A stretch of DNA of 64,000 bases from Gammaproteobacteria bacterium (GTDB lineage: Bacteria > Pseudomonadota > Gammaproteobacteria > Steroidobacterales > Steroidobacteraceae), in NCBI GenBank assembly GCA_017577615.1, contig PKRE01000001.1, positions 248,001 through 312,000 of the forward strand, in the 5' to 3' direction. Every line of letters starts with the position of its first letter. Positions within the stretch are counted from its first letter, which is position 1. Shown here piece by piece: positions 44,045-52,758 of this stretch. A program made the position numbers and the translations under genes. The notes under the pieces are model-generated. The model did not search any database, was not told the origin of the DNA, and was given only the letters and a program-made list of their open reading frames with translations.

Positions 44045-44506
44045 TCAGCCGAACTTGAACTTGCCGTTCATCAACGACCAGTGGCCGGGGAACGAGCAGA
44101 AGAAGGTGTAGTCGCCGCCCTTCTCCAGCTTGGAGGTCGAGAACTTGATCGTGGTCGTTTCACCTCCACCGATGAGCTCCGTCGCCGCAATGACGCGCGG
44201 ATCATCCTTAGGCACGTAGTGGTTGGCGGCTCCGGCAGACGCGCCTGCAGTCGCGACAGCTTGAAAATCGGCCGTCTTTGTCAGAACCCAGTTGTGGCCC
44301 ATCGCCTGCACGGGCAGCTTGCCTGTGTGTTTGAGCGTCAGCTCGACTTCGGTGCAGTCGGCCGCAATTGCGATTTCCTTCTTGTCGAACCGCATCTGGT
44401 CGTCACCGGAAATCTCGACACTACAGGTCTTCGCAGATGCAACCGAGCTGAACGCACCGAGTGCACCTGCAAGCAGCATGATGCTCAGAAGTTTGGACTT
44501 GATCAT
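44045..44506 (-). CDS. azu: azurin, periplasmic blue copper protein
   Basis: A 153-residue precursor with a signal peptide ending SSVASA, giving a mature protein of about 128 residues that starts KTCSVEIS. Copper ligands are plain: His in MGHNWVL, and Cys, His and Met in FFCSFPGHWSLMNG. Two cysteines near the N-terminus form the usual disulphide. Azurin carries single electrons in the periplasm; here it lies downstream of the caa3 oxidase cluster on the same strand, and could be one of its donors. The gap to the cluster is 256 bases, so separate transcription is likely. Confidence 0.97.
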   Translation of the reverse strand: MIKSKLLSIMLLAGALGAFSSVASAKTCSVEISGDDQMRFDKKEIAIAADCTEVELTLKHTGKLPVQAMGHNWVLTKTADFQAVATAGASAGAANHYVPKDDPRVIAATELIGGGETTTIKFSTSKLEKGGDYTFFCSFPGHWSLMNGKFKFG

Positions 44507-44762
44507 CTAACACCTATCTAGCTGGATTAACGATCCCCGACAAGTACGAGGACAATGCCGCTACGAATTGTCGTGGCGAGGCCGGGGCGTTTCAAGAGAA
44601 CACTCGGCACGTTTGTGCCTCTTACACGTTCTGCAGTGCCGCGTGCGAAGCGGCCTTCCCTCCTCTGGGTCGCGCGACGCCTTTCAATAGCAACCTCTGC
44701 ACCGGGATGGCGAGCTTGACCTCATCCTCCACCTCACGGTGCAGCCGCACTTGGCGGCATCG

Positions 44763-45161
44763 CTAACCCGCGGATGCACACTCGTTTGCGAGCAACCATG
44801 CCGGCAGCGCATTGAACGCGATCGCCACGAGGCCAATGACGCCCATGGTCGATGCGAGGAAATAGATGAAACGCGCGGATGTGTCGAGCTCAGTACCTTG
44901 CAAGCGTCTCGCGCTGATCAGCACGATGACCAAGGTGCCGCTGCCCGCAACAACCGTGAGCACACTGCCCACAAACGCCACAAACGGTATGTTCACGACG
45001 CTCGACAGCGCGAATCCTCTTGCGCAAGCAAGCGCTGCAATGACGTATGTCGCGAGGAAATCCGCAGCCCAGAAGAGCAGCCCCGCACAAATGAACAACG
45101 TCGTCGGAAGGAAACGACGAGCATCGTCTGCCTCAGCAGTTATCCGCGCAGATTTACACAT
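44763..45161 (-). CDS. small membrane protein of the cytochrome oxidase cluster
   Basis: A 132-residue protein with four predicted membrane helices (TTLFICAGLLFWAADFLATY, IPFVAFVGSVLTVVAGSG, LVIVLISARRL preceded by Gly, and FLASTMGVIGLVAIAF). Its start overlaps the stop of the fused oxidase gene by one base (TGATG), so it is co-translated with it. I do not recognise a family; a small oxidase-associated or assembly protein is inferred from context. Confidence 0.7.
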   Translation of the reverse strand: MCKSARITAEADDARRFLPTTLFICAGLLFWAADFLATYVIAALACARGFALSSVVNIPFVAFVGSVLTVVAGSGTLVIVLISARRLQGTELDTSARFIYFLASTMGVIGLVAIAFNALPAWLLANECASAG

Positions 45162-47665
45162 CACATCATCCGCGGCGCGTGCACGACGAGGCACCCTAGC
45201 GCGCTTTGCACGGCGGCGTAATACCACATCAACCGCGTGTTATCGAAGGCGTTCCGGCGCATTGCGCTCGCCCGCCCCGCGATGGCTCGCGCAATCGTAT
45301 AGCCGCCCATTAATGTCAACAGCACGACGTGCAGCCCCTGCCAAGACAGCAGCGTGTACAGAACGGCTCCATAGGCATGCTGATCGGGACGCACGTCGGT
45401 CTGTGCGAGCGCCCTGAAAGCAAGCACGAAAGCGATCCAGGCGAACGCAGTTCCAAGTGCGATCGGGACGATCAGCGGCACGCGCGGCGCGCTACGCCCG
45501 AACGCACGATGCGCGAGAAACAGCACCGTAGCACTCACTGTCCAGCTCGCGATGCAGGCAACCGTTGCAGTCACGTCGGGGAAACCGAAAGGTGGCGGCG
45601 GCCAAGCAGCGGATACAGTCCAGAAGTAGCAATAGGCGAATACCAGGCAGGAGAAGATCGTGGCATCGACCAGTAACAAGACGACCATCGCCCACCAAGA
45701 ATGAGAGCGAGATCCTGTCATATGATCTGGCAGCTTGATGCCACCGCCAACATCGTACAGGCGAGCGCTCGGTGCAGGCTCGCTCTGCCACAACCACATG
45801 AAGATGCTCACTAACGCGATCACGCCGCCAAGCGCGGACGCGACCAGAGACTTCACCGTAAGAAAGAGAAAGAATGCCGCCGTACCCAGCCCTGCCAACA
45901 ACGGCAGCCAGCTCGGTCCGGGCAGCCGCAAGACATATTGTGGTCGAGCATCAATCGCGCTCGTGACGAGCGTCTCGCGATCTCCGGTCAACGTGCCGGG
46001 CAGGAAGTGTTCCCCTCGCTCCACTTCTTCACGCAGCTGCGGCCGATCCCACAACGGATCACGACTCGTCACGTGCGGGATGCTGCGCACACCGTAGTTG
46101 TCGAGCGGCAGCCACTCGAGGGTGCCTGCATCCCATGGATTGCTATCGACCTTCCCTTTCGGACGCAGATGCAAGAGCAGATCGAGGAAGGCGACACCGA
46201 AGCCGGCCGCAAGCACGAACGCACCCACGGATGACAGCATGTTCCACTGCTCCCAGCCCAATGTGTCGGAGTACGTCCATACGCGTCGTGGCATACCAGA
46301 AAGACCCACAATGTGCATCGGGAAGAACGCGAGATTGAGGCCGATGAACATGAGCGCACAGGCCCACTTGCCCATGCGCTCGGAGAGTGGTTTGCCGCTC
46401 ACGAACGGCGCCCAGTAGTAGATGGCGGCGAACACCGGAAAGACCATGCCGCCGATCAACACATAGTGCAGATGCGCGACGACGAAATAGCTGTCATGGA
46501 CCTGCCAATCATAGGGCGCGACAGCCAGCATCACGCCAGTGAGCCCACCGAGAACGAAGGTCCCGAAGAAGCCGAGGACGAACCAGGTCGGCGTTGCCTT
46601 TTGGACCTGCCCACGACGTAGTGTCGCAAGCCAGGCGAAAACCTGGATGCCAGTTGGAATTGCGACTGCCATGCTCGCGGCCGAGAAGAAGCTCGTCGTA
46701 AGGTGCGGCATGCCGGTTGCAAACATGTGATGCACCCAGAGCGCGAACGAGATGAAGCCAGTTGCCACGAGCGCGAGCACGACCCATTCGTAGCCAACGA
46801 GGGGAGTACGCGCCATGGTCGCGACGATCATCGAGACCAAGCCGGCGCCTGGAAGGAAGATGATGTAGACGTCTGGATGTCCGAACAGCCAGAAAAGGTG
46901 CTGCCACAGGAGCGGGTCGCCGCCGCGCTCGGCGAGAAAGAACGGCCAGTGAAACGCACGCTCCAGCTCGAGCAGCGCAGTGGCAAGGATGACCGGCGGA
47001 AATGCAAAGATGATCATGCCGCCGACCACGAGCATCGCCCATACGTACACGGGCATCTTGTCCAGCGTCATGCCGGGCGCACGCGTGCGCAGGATTCCAA
47101 CCACGATCTCGATCGCGCCTGCGATCGCCGAGATCTCTATGAAGCCGATGCCGAGCAGCCAGAAATCGGCGCGCAACCCTGGCGAGTGCTCGTAGCTCGT
47201 GAGCGGCGGATACATGAACCAGCCGCCATCGGGCGCGACATCGAAGAATATCGTGCCGAAGAACACGATGCCGCCGACGAAGTACGCCCAGAAGGCGTAC
47301 GCGGACAAGCGTGGGAACGGTAAGTCGCGCGCTCCCAGCATCGCAGGCAAGAGCAGGATCGCGATCGCTTCGATGACTGGCACGGCGAAGAGAAACATCA
47401 TCACCGAGCCGTGCATGGTGAACAGCTGGTTGTAGAGGTCGTAGTCGACGAGGTCGTTCTCGGGCACGGCAAGCTGCGTTCGCATCAGCAGCGCGAGGAT
47501 GCCACCGAGCACCAGGAACAGCAGGGCCGCTCCGATGTAGAACAATCCAATGTACGTGTTATTGACCGCAGACAGCAGTCGCCAGCCTTGCGGCGGCTCC
47601 CAAGCTTGCTCGAGCCGAGCAAGCTCCTGCGCGGGACGCGGCAAGGCGTTGGGCGGTGCGCTCAT
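45161..47665 (-). CDS. caa3-type cytochrome c oxidase, fused subunits I and III
   Basis: An 834-residue fusion of oxidase subunit I (about 1-560) and subunit III (about 640-834). In subunit I, ligands of CuB and heme are seen in LFGHPDVYIIFLPG, FALWVHHMFATGM, and VHDSYFVVAHLHYVLIGGM. The helix that usually reads GHPEVY has Asp in place of the proton-channel Glu. Subunit III begins near SHSWWAMVVLLLVDATIFSC. It reduces O2 to water at the inner membrane. The start at 47665 overlaps the subunit II stop (ATGA). Confidence 0.94.
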   Translation of the reverse strand: MSAPPNALPRPAQELARLEQAWEPPQGWRLLSAVNNTYIGLFYIGAALLFLVLGGILALLMRTQLAVPENDLVDYDLYNQLFTMHGSVMMFLFAVPVIEAIAILLLPAMLGARDLPFPRLSAYAFWAYFVGGIVFFGTIFFDVAPDGGWFMYPPLTSYEHSPGLRADFWLLGIGFIEISAIAGAIEIVVGILRTRAPGMTLDKMPVYVWAMLVVGGMIIFAFPPVILATALLELERAFHWPFFLAERGGDPLLWQHLFWLFGHPDVYIIFLPGAGLVSMIVATMARTPLVGYEWVVLALVATGFISFALWVHHMFATGMPHLTTSFFSAASMAVAIPTGIQVFAWLATLRRGQVQKATPTWFVLGFFGTFVLGGLTGVMLAVAPYDWQVHDSYFVVAHLHYVLIGGMVFPVFAAIYYWAPFVSGKPLSERMGKWACALMFIGLNLAFFPMHIVGLSGMPRRVWTYSDTLGWEQWNMLSSVGAFVLAAGFGVAFLDLLLHLRPKGKVDSNPWDAGTLEWLPLDNYGVRSIPHVTSRDPLWDRPQLREEVERGEHFLPGTLTGDRETLVTSAIDARPQYVLRLPGPSWLPLLAGLGTAAFFLFLTVKSLVASALGGVIALVSIFMWLWQSEPAPSARLYDVGGGIKLPDHMTGSRSHSWWAMVVLLLVDATIFSCLVFAYCYFWTVSAAWPPPPFGFPDVTATVACIASWTVSATVLFLAHRAFGRSAPRVPLIVPIALGTAFAWIAFVLAFRALAQTDVRPDQHAYGAVLYTLLSWQGLHVVLLTLMGGYTIARAIAGRASAMRRNAFDNTRLMWYYAAVQSALGCLVVHAPRMM

Positions 47666-48669
47666 TCCAAGCTCCCCAGCCACGCAGCCAAGGCACGGAG
47701 CTCGCGTCCGGTGTAGATCTCGCTGTCCGGCATCGCGTTGCCTGGCTTGATGTCCTGCGCGCCGGCGATCCAACCTGCCATCGTCCCGACGTGATTGCGC
47801 AGCGTGCCTGCGGCGAGCGAATATCGACTGCCGACATGCGTCAGATCCGGTCCGCTCTTGCCCGTTGCCGGCGTGCCGCGCACGGTGTGACAGTCGGGAC
47901 ATGTCCCCTTGAAAAAAGCTTCGTAACCGGCAAGCAAGAACGCATCGTCCGGGCGCGTGACGGAACGCGCCTGCCGTTGCAACCAAGTCTCGAACTCGCG
48001 ACGAGGTTGCGACTTCACATAGAGCGCCATCAGCGCGTGCTGCCCGCCGCAGTACTCCGCACACTGCCCGCGATACAAGCCGGGCGTGTTGGCACGCAGG
48101 ATCAAGCGGTTCGTGCGACCGGGGATCATGTCAACCTTGCCCGCGAGCGACGGCACCCAAAAGCTGTGAATCACGTCCGTCGTCGTCAGCAGTAGCTCTA
48201 CCGGCTCGCCCACCGGCAAATGGAGCTCGTTCGCGAGCACGGCTGTGCTCGTGTCGCCGCGCACGATCTCGTAGCGAACCTCCCACCACCATTGCTTGCC
48301 GATCACATGCACGCGCATCGTGCCTGGCGACGGAGGCGGAATACGCTTCTGCGCATCGATGCCGAAGCAATCGAGCAACAGCTGCAATGCGGTGCCGCTC
48401 TCAAGCGCCGCAACCGCGCTGCCGACCGCCAACGTGTAGTTGAGGAGCAGGAACAACGTCAGGAGCGGAAATACGATGCCGCCACCGACGATCCATGCAC
48501 GTGTGCCGGCAGGCGATGGCTTTGCGAACGTCGCATGCAGCGCCAGCGCCACGACGACGATGAAAATGATGCCGGCGCCGCAGTACAGCACGAGTCCGAG
48601 CTCGGACAACAGCTCAGCACCGCTGCCAGGCGCCGCGTGCAGAGCAGATGGCAGCCGCATCTCACTCAT
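47662..48669 (-). CDS. caa3-type cytochrome c oxidase subunit II with heme c
   Basis: A 335-residue subunit II. Two N-terminal membrane helices (LVLYCGAGIIFIVVVALALH and GGIVFPLLTLFLLLNY) precede a cupredoxin domain with the CuA site HSFWVPS and CAEYCGGQHALM. A C-terminal cytochrome c domain has CPDCH and a Met ligand (GNAMPD). The attached heme makes this a caa3-type enzyme. The start at 48669 is fixed by ATGA overlap with the upstream cytochrome; the stop overlaps the I+III gene. Confidence 0.95.
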   Translation of the reverse strand: MSEMRLPSALHAAPGSGAELLSELGLVLYCGAGIIFIVVVALALHATFAKPSPAGTRAWIVGGGIVFPLLTLFLLLNYTLAVGSAVAALESGTALQLLLDCFGIDAQKRIPPPSPGTMRVHVIGKQWWWEVRYEIVRGDTSTAVLANELHLPVGEPVELLLTTTDVIHSFWVPSLAGKVDMIPGRTNRLILRANTPGLYRGQCAEYCGGQHALMALYVKSQPRREFETWLQRQARSVTRPDDAFLLAGYEAFFKGTCPDCHTVRGTPATGKSGPDLTHVGSRYSLAAGTLRNHVGTMAGWIAGAQDIKPGNAMPDSEIYTGRELRALAAWLGSLE

Positions 48670-49028
48670 TCGAGCGAGTACAGATAAGCGGCGATGTCGC
48701 GCGCTTCGCGCTCGCTCATCGCGATCGACGGCATTGCCGTGTCGGGCGCCAACGACGGCGCATCGCGTACGAACCGCACGAGCACCTCCGGCAGATTCGG
48801 ATAGCGTCCGGCAATGTAGACATTGCGCCGATACGCCGCCAACGAAGGACCTACTCGTCCCCTCGCGCCTGGTATGCCCGGAATCACGTGGCAGACACCG
48901 CATTCGAGCCGCACTATCGTCTGTTGTCCGCGCTGTACGTCTCCAGTGATACGATGCGGCACATCGCTGCTCGACTGGCGTGCAGTCAACACCAGCGTCG
49001 CTGCGGCGATAAGTGCGCGCAGGCTCAT
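48666..49028 (-). CDS. monoheme cytochrome c of the oxidase operon
   Basis: A 120-residue protein with a signal-like N-terminus (LRALIAAATLVLTA), one heme site CGVCH and a late Met ligand (DTAMPSI). It is a small class I cytochrome c, probably an electron donor to subunit II or an accessory subunit. Both ends overlap neighbours by four bases (ATGA), so it is an integral part of the operon. Confidence 0.9.
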   Translation of the reverse strand: MSLRALIAAATLVLTARQSSSDVPHRITGDVQRGQQTIVRLECGVCHVIPGIPGARGRVGPSLAAYRRNVYIAGRYPNLPEVLVRFVRDAPSLAPDTAMPSIAMSEREARDIAAYLYSLE

Positions 49029-49888
49029 CGCGCTCCCTCATCGAGCAGATAGCGCGCCATCTCCCGTGCGTGCGCTTCGGTGACCTCGAGCCGCGGCATC
49101 AACGACCCAGGCTTGACTCGCTCAGGATCACGGATGAATCGAATCAGATTGCGCTCGTCGTTCGGCAGCACCCCCGCGACGAATTTGCGCCGTGACCACT
49201 CCAGGAGCGACGGCCCAATGTGGGCTCGCGGCCCTACGACGCCTTCTATGCGGTGACAGCTATGGCAAGCGTACTGACGAAAGATAACTTTGGCGTACTC
49301 GCGAGAGCCTTCGAACGGAACGCCTGTCGGCGTCCTGCAGGTGAGGTCTTCTGCACGCGTCGCGAGCCGTCGATACTGCTCCCGAGTCAAGACGGGCAGA
49401 CGCGTCAAGAACGACACCGTCGCCCAGAGGTCGTCCTCGTCGATGCGCATCTCCCAGGCTGGCATCCCGGTCATGCGCACGCCCTTGCGCGTCACGTAGT
49501 ACAACCATTCGGGGGGCCACTCGCGCGCAGTCTGCGTGAGATTGCTTGCGATCGGCAGCATGCCGCGTGCTGCCGGAATTGGAGCAACGCCGGGCGCACC
49601 GTGACACTGAACGCAGTGGGTGCGAAAACAAGCCACGCCGCGCGCCAGCATGCCGGGTCGATCGAGATCCGGTGCACGCACATGACGCGCGCTCGCGCGC
49701 ACCGACAATCTCAGGCCAGCATCAAGCACCTGGTGCGTAACCTTGAAATGCTGCGTCGTTGCGGCCGTGCTGTAAGCCCCAGACAAGAGAATGATCGCAC
49801 CGCTCAGAGCACCGAACGCGACCAGGCCCAAGGCCCCGGCTGCGATCAGCAGCGCTTTGCGTTTGGGCTTGTGCACGAGTTGCGGCAT
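49025..49888 (-). CDS. membrane-anchored diheme cytochrome c
   Basis: A 287-residue protein with an N-terminal membrane anchor (ALLIAAGALGLVAFGALSGA), and two cytochrome c domains: CVQCH (about residue 92, followed by MTGMPAWEM) and CHSCH (about residue 204, followed by GSLMPRLEV). It probably feeds electrons to the oxidase, in the way diheme cytochromes do in alternative complex-like clusters. It is the first gene of the oxidase operon; an inverted repeat lies 62-92 bases upstream. Confidence 0.9.
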   Translation of the reverse strand: MPQLVHKPKRKALLIAAGALGLVAFGALSGAIILLSGAYSTAATTQHFKVTHQVLDAGLRLSVRASARHVRAPDLDRPGMLARGVACFRTHCVQCHGAPGVAPIPAARGMLPIASNLTQTAREWPPEWLYYVTRKGVRMTGMPAWEMRIDEDDLWATVSFLTRLPVLTREQYRRLATRAEDLTCRTPTGVPFEGSREYAKVIFRQYACHSCHRIEGVVGPRAHIGPSLLEWSRRKFVAGVLPNDERNLIRFIRDPERVKPGSLMPRLEVTEAHAREMARYLLDEGAR

Positions 49889-49949
49889 GCAGGTACTCGG
49901 CGTGCACCGACGGTGCCGCTGACATCGAGATCCGCCTCGACGCGGACGT

Positions 49950-49980
49950 GGTCAAGCGCTGTGCTCGCGTCCGCTTGACC
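49950..49980 (-). promoter_or_regulatory. inverted repeat upstream of the oxidase operon
   Basis: Perfect 9-base arms GGTCAAGCG (49950-49958) and CGCTTGACC (49972-49980) with a 13-base centre. It lies 62-92 bases before the oxidase operon's first start codon and includes a TTGACC that resembles a -35 box. It may be an operator. The remaining 49889-50206 gap, about 318 bases, shows no other feature. Confidence 0.5.
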
Positions 49981-50206
49981 CTGCATGAGCGACATCCTGC
50001 ACGGCACGGAGGGCGGGCGCACCACAATAACGACATCAGCGGACCGAAGGTTTCGCACACTGGCGCGCTACTGGCGCTGCTCGTGGCATATCAGGCTTGC
50101 GCGTCCCTTTGCTTTGTCGCTATCTGTAGAGAAGTTCGCTTTCGACGAGCGCAGACGACACAGCCGCATGAAGGAAGTGCGGTTCGCCATACGCGAGGAT
50201 GCACAC

Positions 50207-50632
50207 ATGAAAGAGCCGGGCGTCATCGTGACGGGTGGATGCTTCTGCGGAGCGATCCGCTACCGCGGCACCGTTGCACCTCGCTCCAGTGTGATCTGTC
50301 ATTGCCAAACCTGTCGCCACGTGACCGGTGCGCTGCTCGTTCCATGGGTAACATTTCCACGCAAGGATTTCTCGTTCGTATCCGGTGCCCCGGCGCGGCT
50401 CGAATCCTCATCCGCGGTCGTGCGCACCTTTTGTTCCGCATGTGGCACGGCTCTCACCTATGAAAGCGCGAGATCCGATGACGAGATCGATGTGACGACC
50501 TGCACGCTAGATGATCCGAACGCTTTTCCACCGACCCACCATTGCTGGGTCAGCCACGATCTGTCCTGGTTTAATCTGCGCGACGATCTGCCCGCTTATC
50601 CTCAAGCGAGTGAAGACGGCACACCACTTTAG
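50207..50632 (+). CDS. GFA family zinc protein
   Basis: A 141-residue GFA/CENP-V-fold protein, named from glutathione-dependent formaldehyde-activating enzyme. Zinc-binding cysteines are in GGCFCGAIRY, CHCQTCRHVTG and FCSACGTALTY. The catalytic function of most members is not shown; glutathione adduct binding is the prototype. The ATG at 50207 gives the standard length; an upstream ATG at 50168 is possible. It follows the oxidase operon divergently. Confidence 0.88.
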   Translation: MKEPGVIVTGGCFCGAIRYRGTVAPRSSVICHCQTCRHVTGALLVPWVTFPRKDFSFVSGAPARLESSSAVVRTFCSACGTALTYESARSDDEIDVTTCTLDDPNAFPPTHHCWVSHDLSWFNLRDDLPAYPQASEDGTPL

Positions 50633-50668
50633 GCAGACCCGCGCTCGACCGAGCGACGCGAGCTCCGT

Positions 50669-50986
50669 GTGCTGAAGCGCATCAAGAACGACTTCATGGC
50701 ATTGCGAAAGGGCGCGCCCGGCCGCCGTTTCATCGTGCATTATCGACGTCATCGCGACACAGAAAGCCCACGTGAATCCCGCTGGAAAACGGTGGCCTTC
50801 ATTACCGCCGGCCTCATCCTCATCGCCTTAGGCGCGGTGTTCTCCCTGGTTCCAGGCGTACCAGGCATCGTCTTCAGTATTCCCGGCATCGGCCTGCTCG
50901 TCGCGCGGCTCAAGCCCTTTGCCATCTTCCTGGATCGCACCGAGATCGCGGCGCGGAAGATTTGGCGCAGATTGTTCGCGCGATAG
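50669..50986 (+). CDS. small membrane protein with Pro/Gly-rich helix hairpin
   Basis: A 105-residue protein starting at a GTG. A basic N-terminal segment (1-40) precedes two membrane helices (VAFITAGLILIALGAVFSLV and IVFSIPGIGLLVARL) joined by PGVPG, then a basic C-terminus. It resembles short PGPGW-type transmembrane proteins but lacks the exact motif. Function unknown. It lies 36 bases after the GFA gene. Confidence 0.65.
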   Translation: MLKRIKNDFMALRKGAPGRRFIVHYRRHRDTESPRESRWKTVAFITAGLILIALGAVFSLVPGVPGIVFSIPGIGLLVARLKPFAIFLDRTEIAARKIWRRLFAR

Positions 50987-51066
50987 GCACCTCACCAGGG
51001 AGACCCGATCGAGCGGGCGTCCCAACGGCGCAAGCAGGCAATATCAACTGCAAGGCAACGAGCCCG

Positions 51067-51882
51067 TCATGTGCACTTAGCGGGTGCGGCGTCGATCTCG
51101 TCCTGCTCGCTCACCTGCGCGACGATCACACGAACGCCGGCCTCATGGAACGGCTCGAGCTCCTCCGGCCGCGCGCCATCGTCGGTGACGATCGTGGAAA
51201 TACGCTCGAGCCCTGCGACGATCATGGCGGACTTGCGTCGCAGCTTGCTGCTGTCTGCCATGACTATGACATGCTCTGCCCGTTTCAGGAGCTGTGTCTG
51301 AGCTTGCACGATCAACGGGTCGGCTTCCATGATCCCAAACCGGTTGATGCCATGACAGCCCGTGAACAGCTTGCTGGCCCAGAAGCTACCCACGATGTCG
51401 TTCTCGAAGGGGCTCAAGACGACGTTCTGTTCGCGAAAAACCGTGCCGCCCGGCAGCGTCACGCGGTGACGGCTGGTGGCGAGCAGCTTGGCGGCTATGG
51501 GAAACGAGCTCGTGAGAATGTCGAGCTCGTCGTTCGGCAGGAACTCGACCAGGGCGTAGGTGGTCGTGCCGCCGCAGATGATGATGCTTTCGCCTGGCTC
51601 GATGAGCGCTGCCGCTGCCCGGGCGATCGCGCGTTTCTGCGGCACGTTGATGTCCTGGCTCAGCGCGAAAGCCATGCCGACCGGATGCGGCTGGCTACGG
51701 GGCCGAATCGCTTCTGCGCCGCCACGGATGCGCCTGAGCTGACCGCGCTCAGCTAGCGTATTGATGTCGCGTCGAATCGTCGCTTCCGAAGCGCCGAGCA
51801 GCTCGAGCAGGTCGGACACCGCGACGATGGAGCGTTCCTCGACCAGTTTCAGAATTAAATTATGTCGTTCTCGTTCGAGCAC
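51067..51882 (-). CDS. DeoR-family transcriptional regulator
   Basis: A 271-residue DeoR/GlpR-type repressor. The N-terminal HTH (residues 1-55) reads ERHNLILKLVEERSIVAVSD and SEATIRRDINTLAERGQL. The sugar-phosphate-sensing domain has the usual GGTTTYAL and MADSSKLRRKSA motifs, and a GCHGI segment near NRFG. Such regulators answer phosphorylated sugars. It is divergent from a hypothetical gene and the GH43 glycosidase, which are possible targets. Confidence 0.92.
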   Translation of the reverse strand: MLERERHNLILKLVEERSIVAVSDLLELLGASEATIRRDINTLAERGQLRRIRGGAEAIRPRSQPHPVGMAFALSQDINVPQKRAIARAAAALIEPGESIIICGGTTTYALVEFLPNDELDILTSSFPIAAKLLATSRHRVTLPGGTVFREQNVVLSPFENDIVGSFWASKLFTGCHGINRFGIMEADPLIVQAQTQLLKRAEHVIVMADSSKLRRKSAMIVAGLERISTIVTDDGARPEELEPFHEAGVRVIVAQVSEQDEIDAAPAKCT

Positions 51883-51940
51883 GGCGCATTCGAATGTTTC
51901 GATGTACCGCGGCCCTGCGTACTCTCCCCTCGCCGGTCGG

Positions 51941-51969
51941 TACCCCCTGTTCCCCAGCTACTCCCAGCG
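51941..51969. repeat. single-arm heptamer array (CCCCNNT type)
   Basis: Units TACCCCC TGTTCCC CAGCTAC TCCCAGC lie between the DeoR gene and the hypothetical gene at 52242. It is a loose member of the C-rich class and less regular than the others. Confidence 0.35.
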
Positions 51970-51998
51970 ACGGTCCCCCTGGTAGATCCGCTCGCAAG

Positions 51999-52017
51999 CA
52001 ACCACGTATTGTGGTGC
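51999..52017. promoter_or_regulatory. inverted repeat in the DeoR upstream region
   Basis: ACCAC (52001-52005) and GTGGT (52011-52015) with a 5-base centre, extended on both sides by GC. It lies about 120 bases before the DeoR start, a plausible autoregulatory operator. The gap 51883-52241 otherwise contains only a C-rich heptamer element. Confidence 0.35.
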
Positions 52018-52241
52018 TCTTGCGCGGGTCGATTGTATATGATCATGCCGTGTGCTACACAGCGAGTTGACCGTGGGCCCATGCGGCAGGGCATGCTCCT
52101 TGCGACCGCAACCGGCTGCCCCGTCATCTCTCCGATTCAACGAATGACGTGCGCAACGTTGCGCCCGATACCTTGCTTGCCAGTGACAAGGGACGCTCAC
52201 GCGCTCCACACGCCGCTGCGGAGCGAGATCGCTTAGGCTCA

Positions 52242-52637
52242 ATGCTTCGACGGCGTGAGCCGAGCGACACGCGAGCATGCATCGGGCGCCGCCTCCTGCT
52301 GATCATTGCCTGTTGTCTCACAACCGCCTGCGCGAGCTTGTCCGGACAACGCTTGGCGCCCTCCTCTTATGGATGCATGCGCACCGTCGTAGAGAGCAAG
52401 GTGGACACGCAGCTACCGGATAAGCGCAAACACTGCCTCGCCGCTGCGCTCATCGCGCGCTATTGCAGCATCTCGGAAGCGTATCTCGCCGCCTCCGGGA
52501 AGGAGCTCGCCGACCTGCTCGGTCCAGGGGACGCGGATTGGGGCGACTGGCAAGCCAGTCGCACCGGCATCCGCTGTGCACGTCACAGCAGCAGCGATAC
52601 GGAGCTCAGTCTCTGTTGCCAGCAGGCAGACCGCTAA
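52242..52637 (+). CDS. hypothetical cysteine-rich lipoprotein-like protein
   Basis: A 131-residue protein from the ATG at 52242 (the frame extends back to 52149). A basic N-terminus and hydrophobic stretch (RRLLLIIACCLTTACASL) suggest a lipoprotein signal with Cys at TTAC. The rest has six further cysteines (YGCM, KHCLAA, RYCSI, IRCARH, SLCCQQ), suggesting disulphides in the periplasm. No family recognised. It precedes the GH43 gene in the same direction. Confidence 0.55.
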   Translation: MLRRREPSDTRACIGRRLLLIIACCLTTACASLSGQRLAPSSYGCMRTVVESKVDTQLPDKRKHCLAAALIARYCSISEAYLAASGKELADLLGPGDADWGDWQASRTGIRCARHSSSDTELSLCCQQADR

Positions 52638-52758
52638 TGTCGGACCACTCTGTCTCAGAAGCGGCAAGCATCCCGCCTCCTGCCTAGCAAATTAACCCGA
52701 GCGGGACGTCGCTCGCTCGGCTAAGATCGCGTGGGGCAAGCTGACGCTGCGAGGAGCC

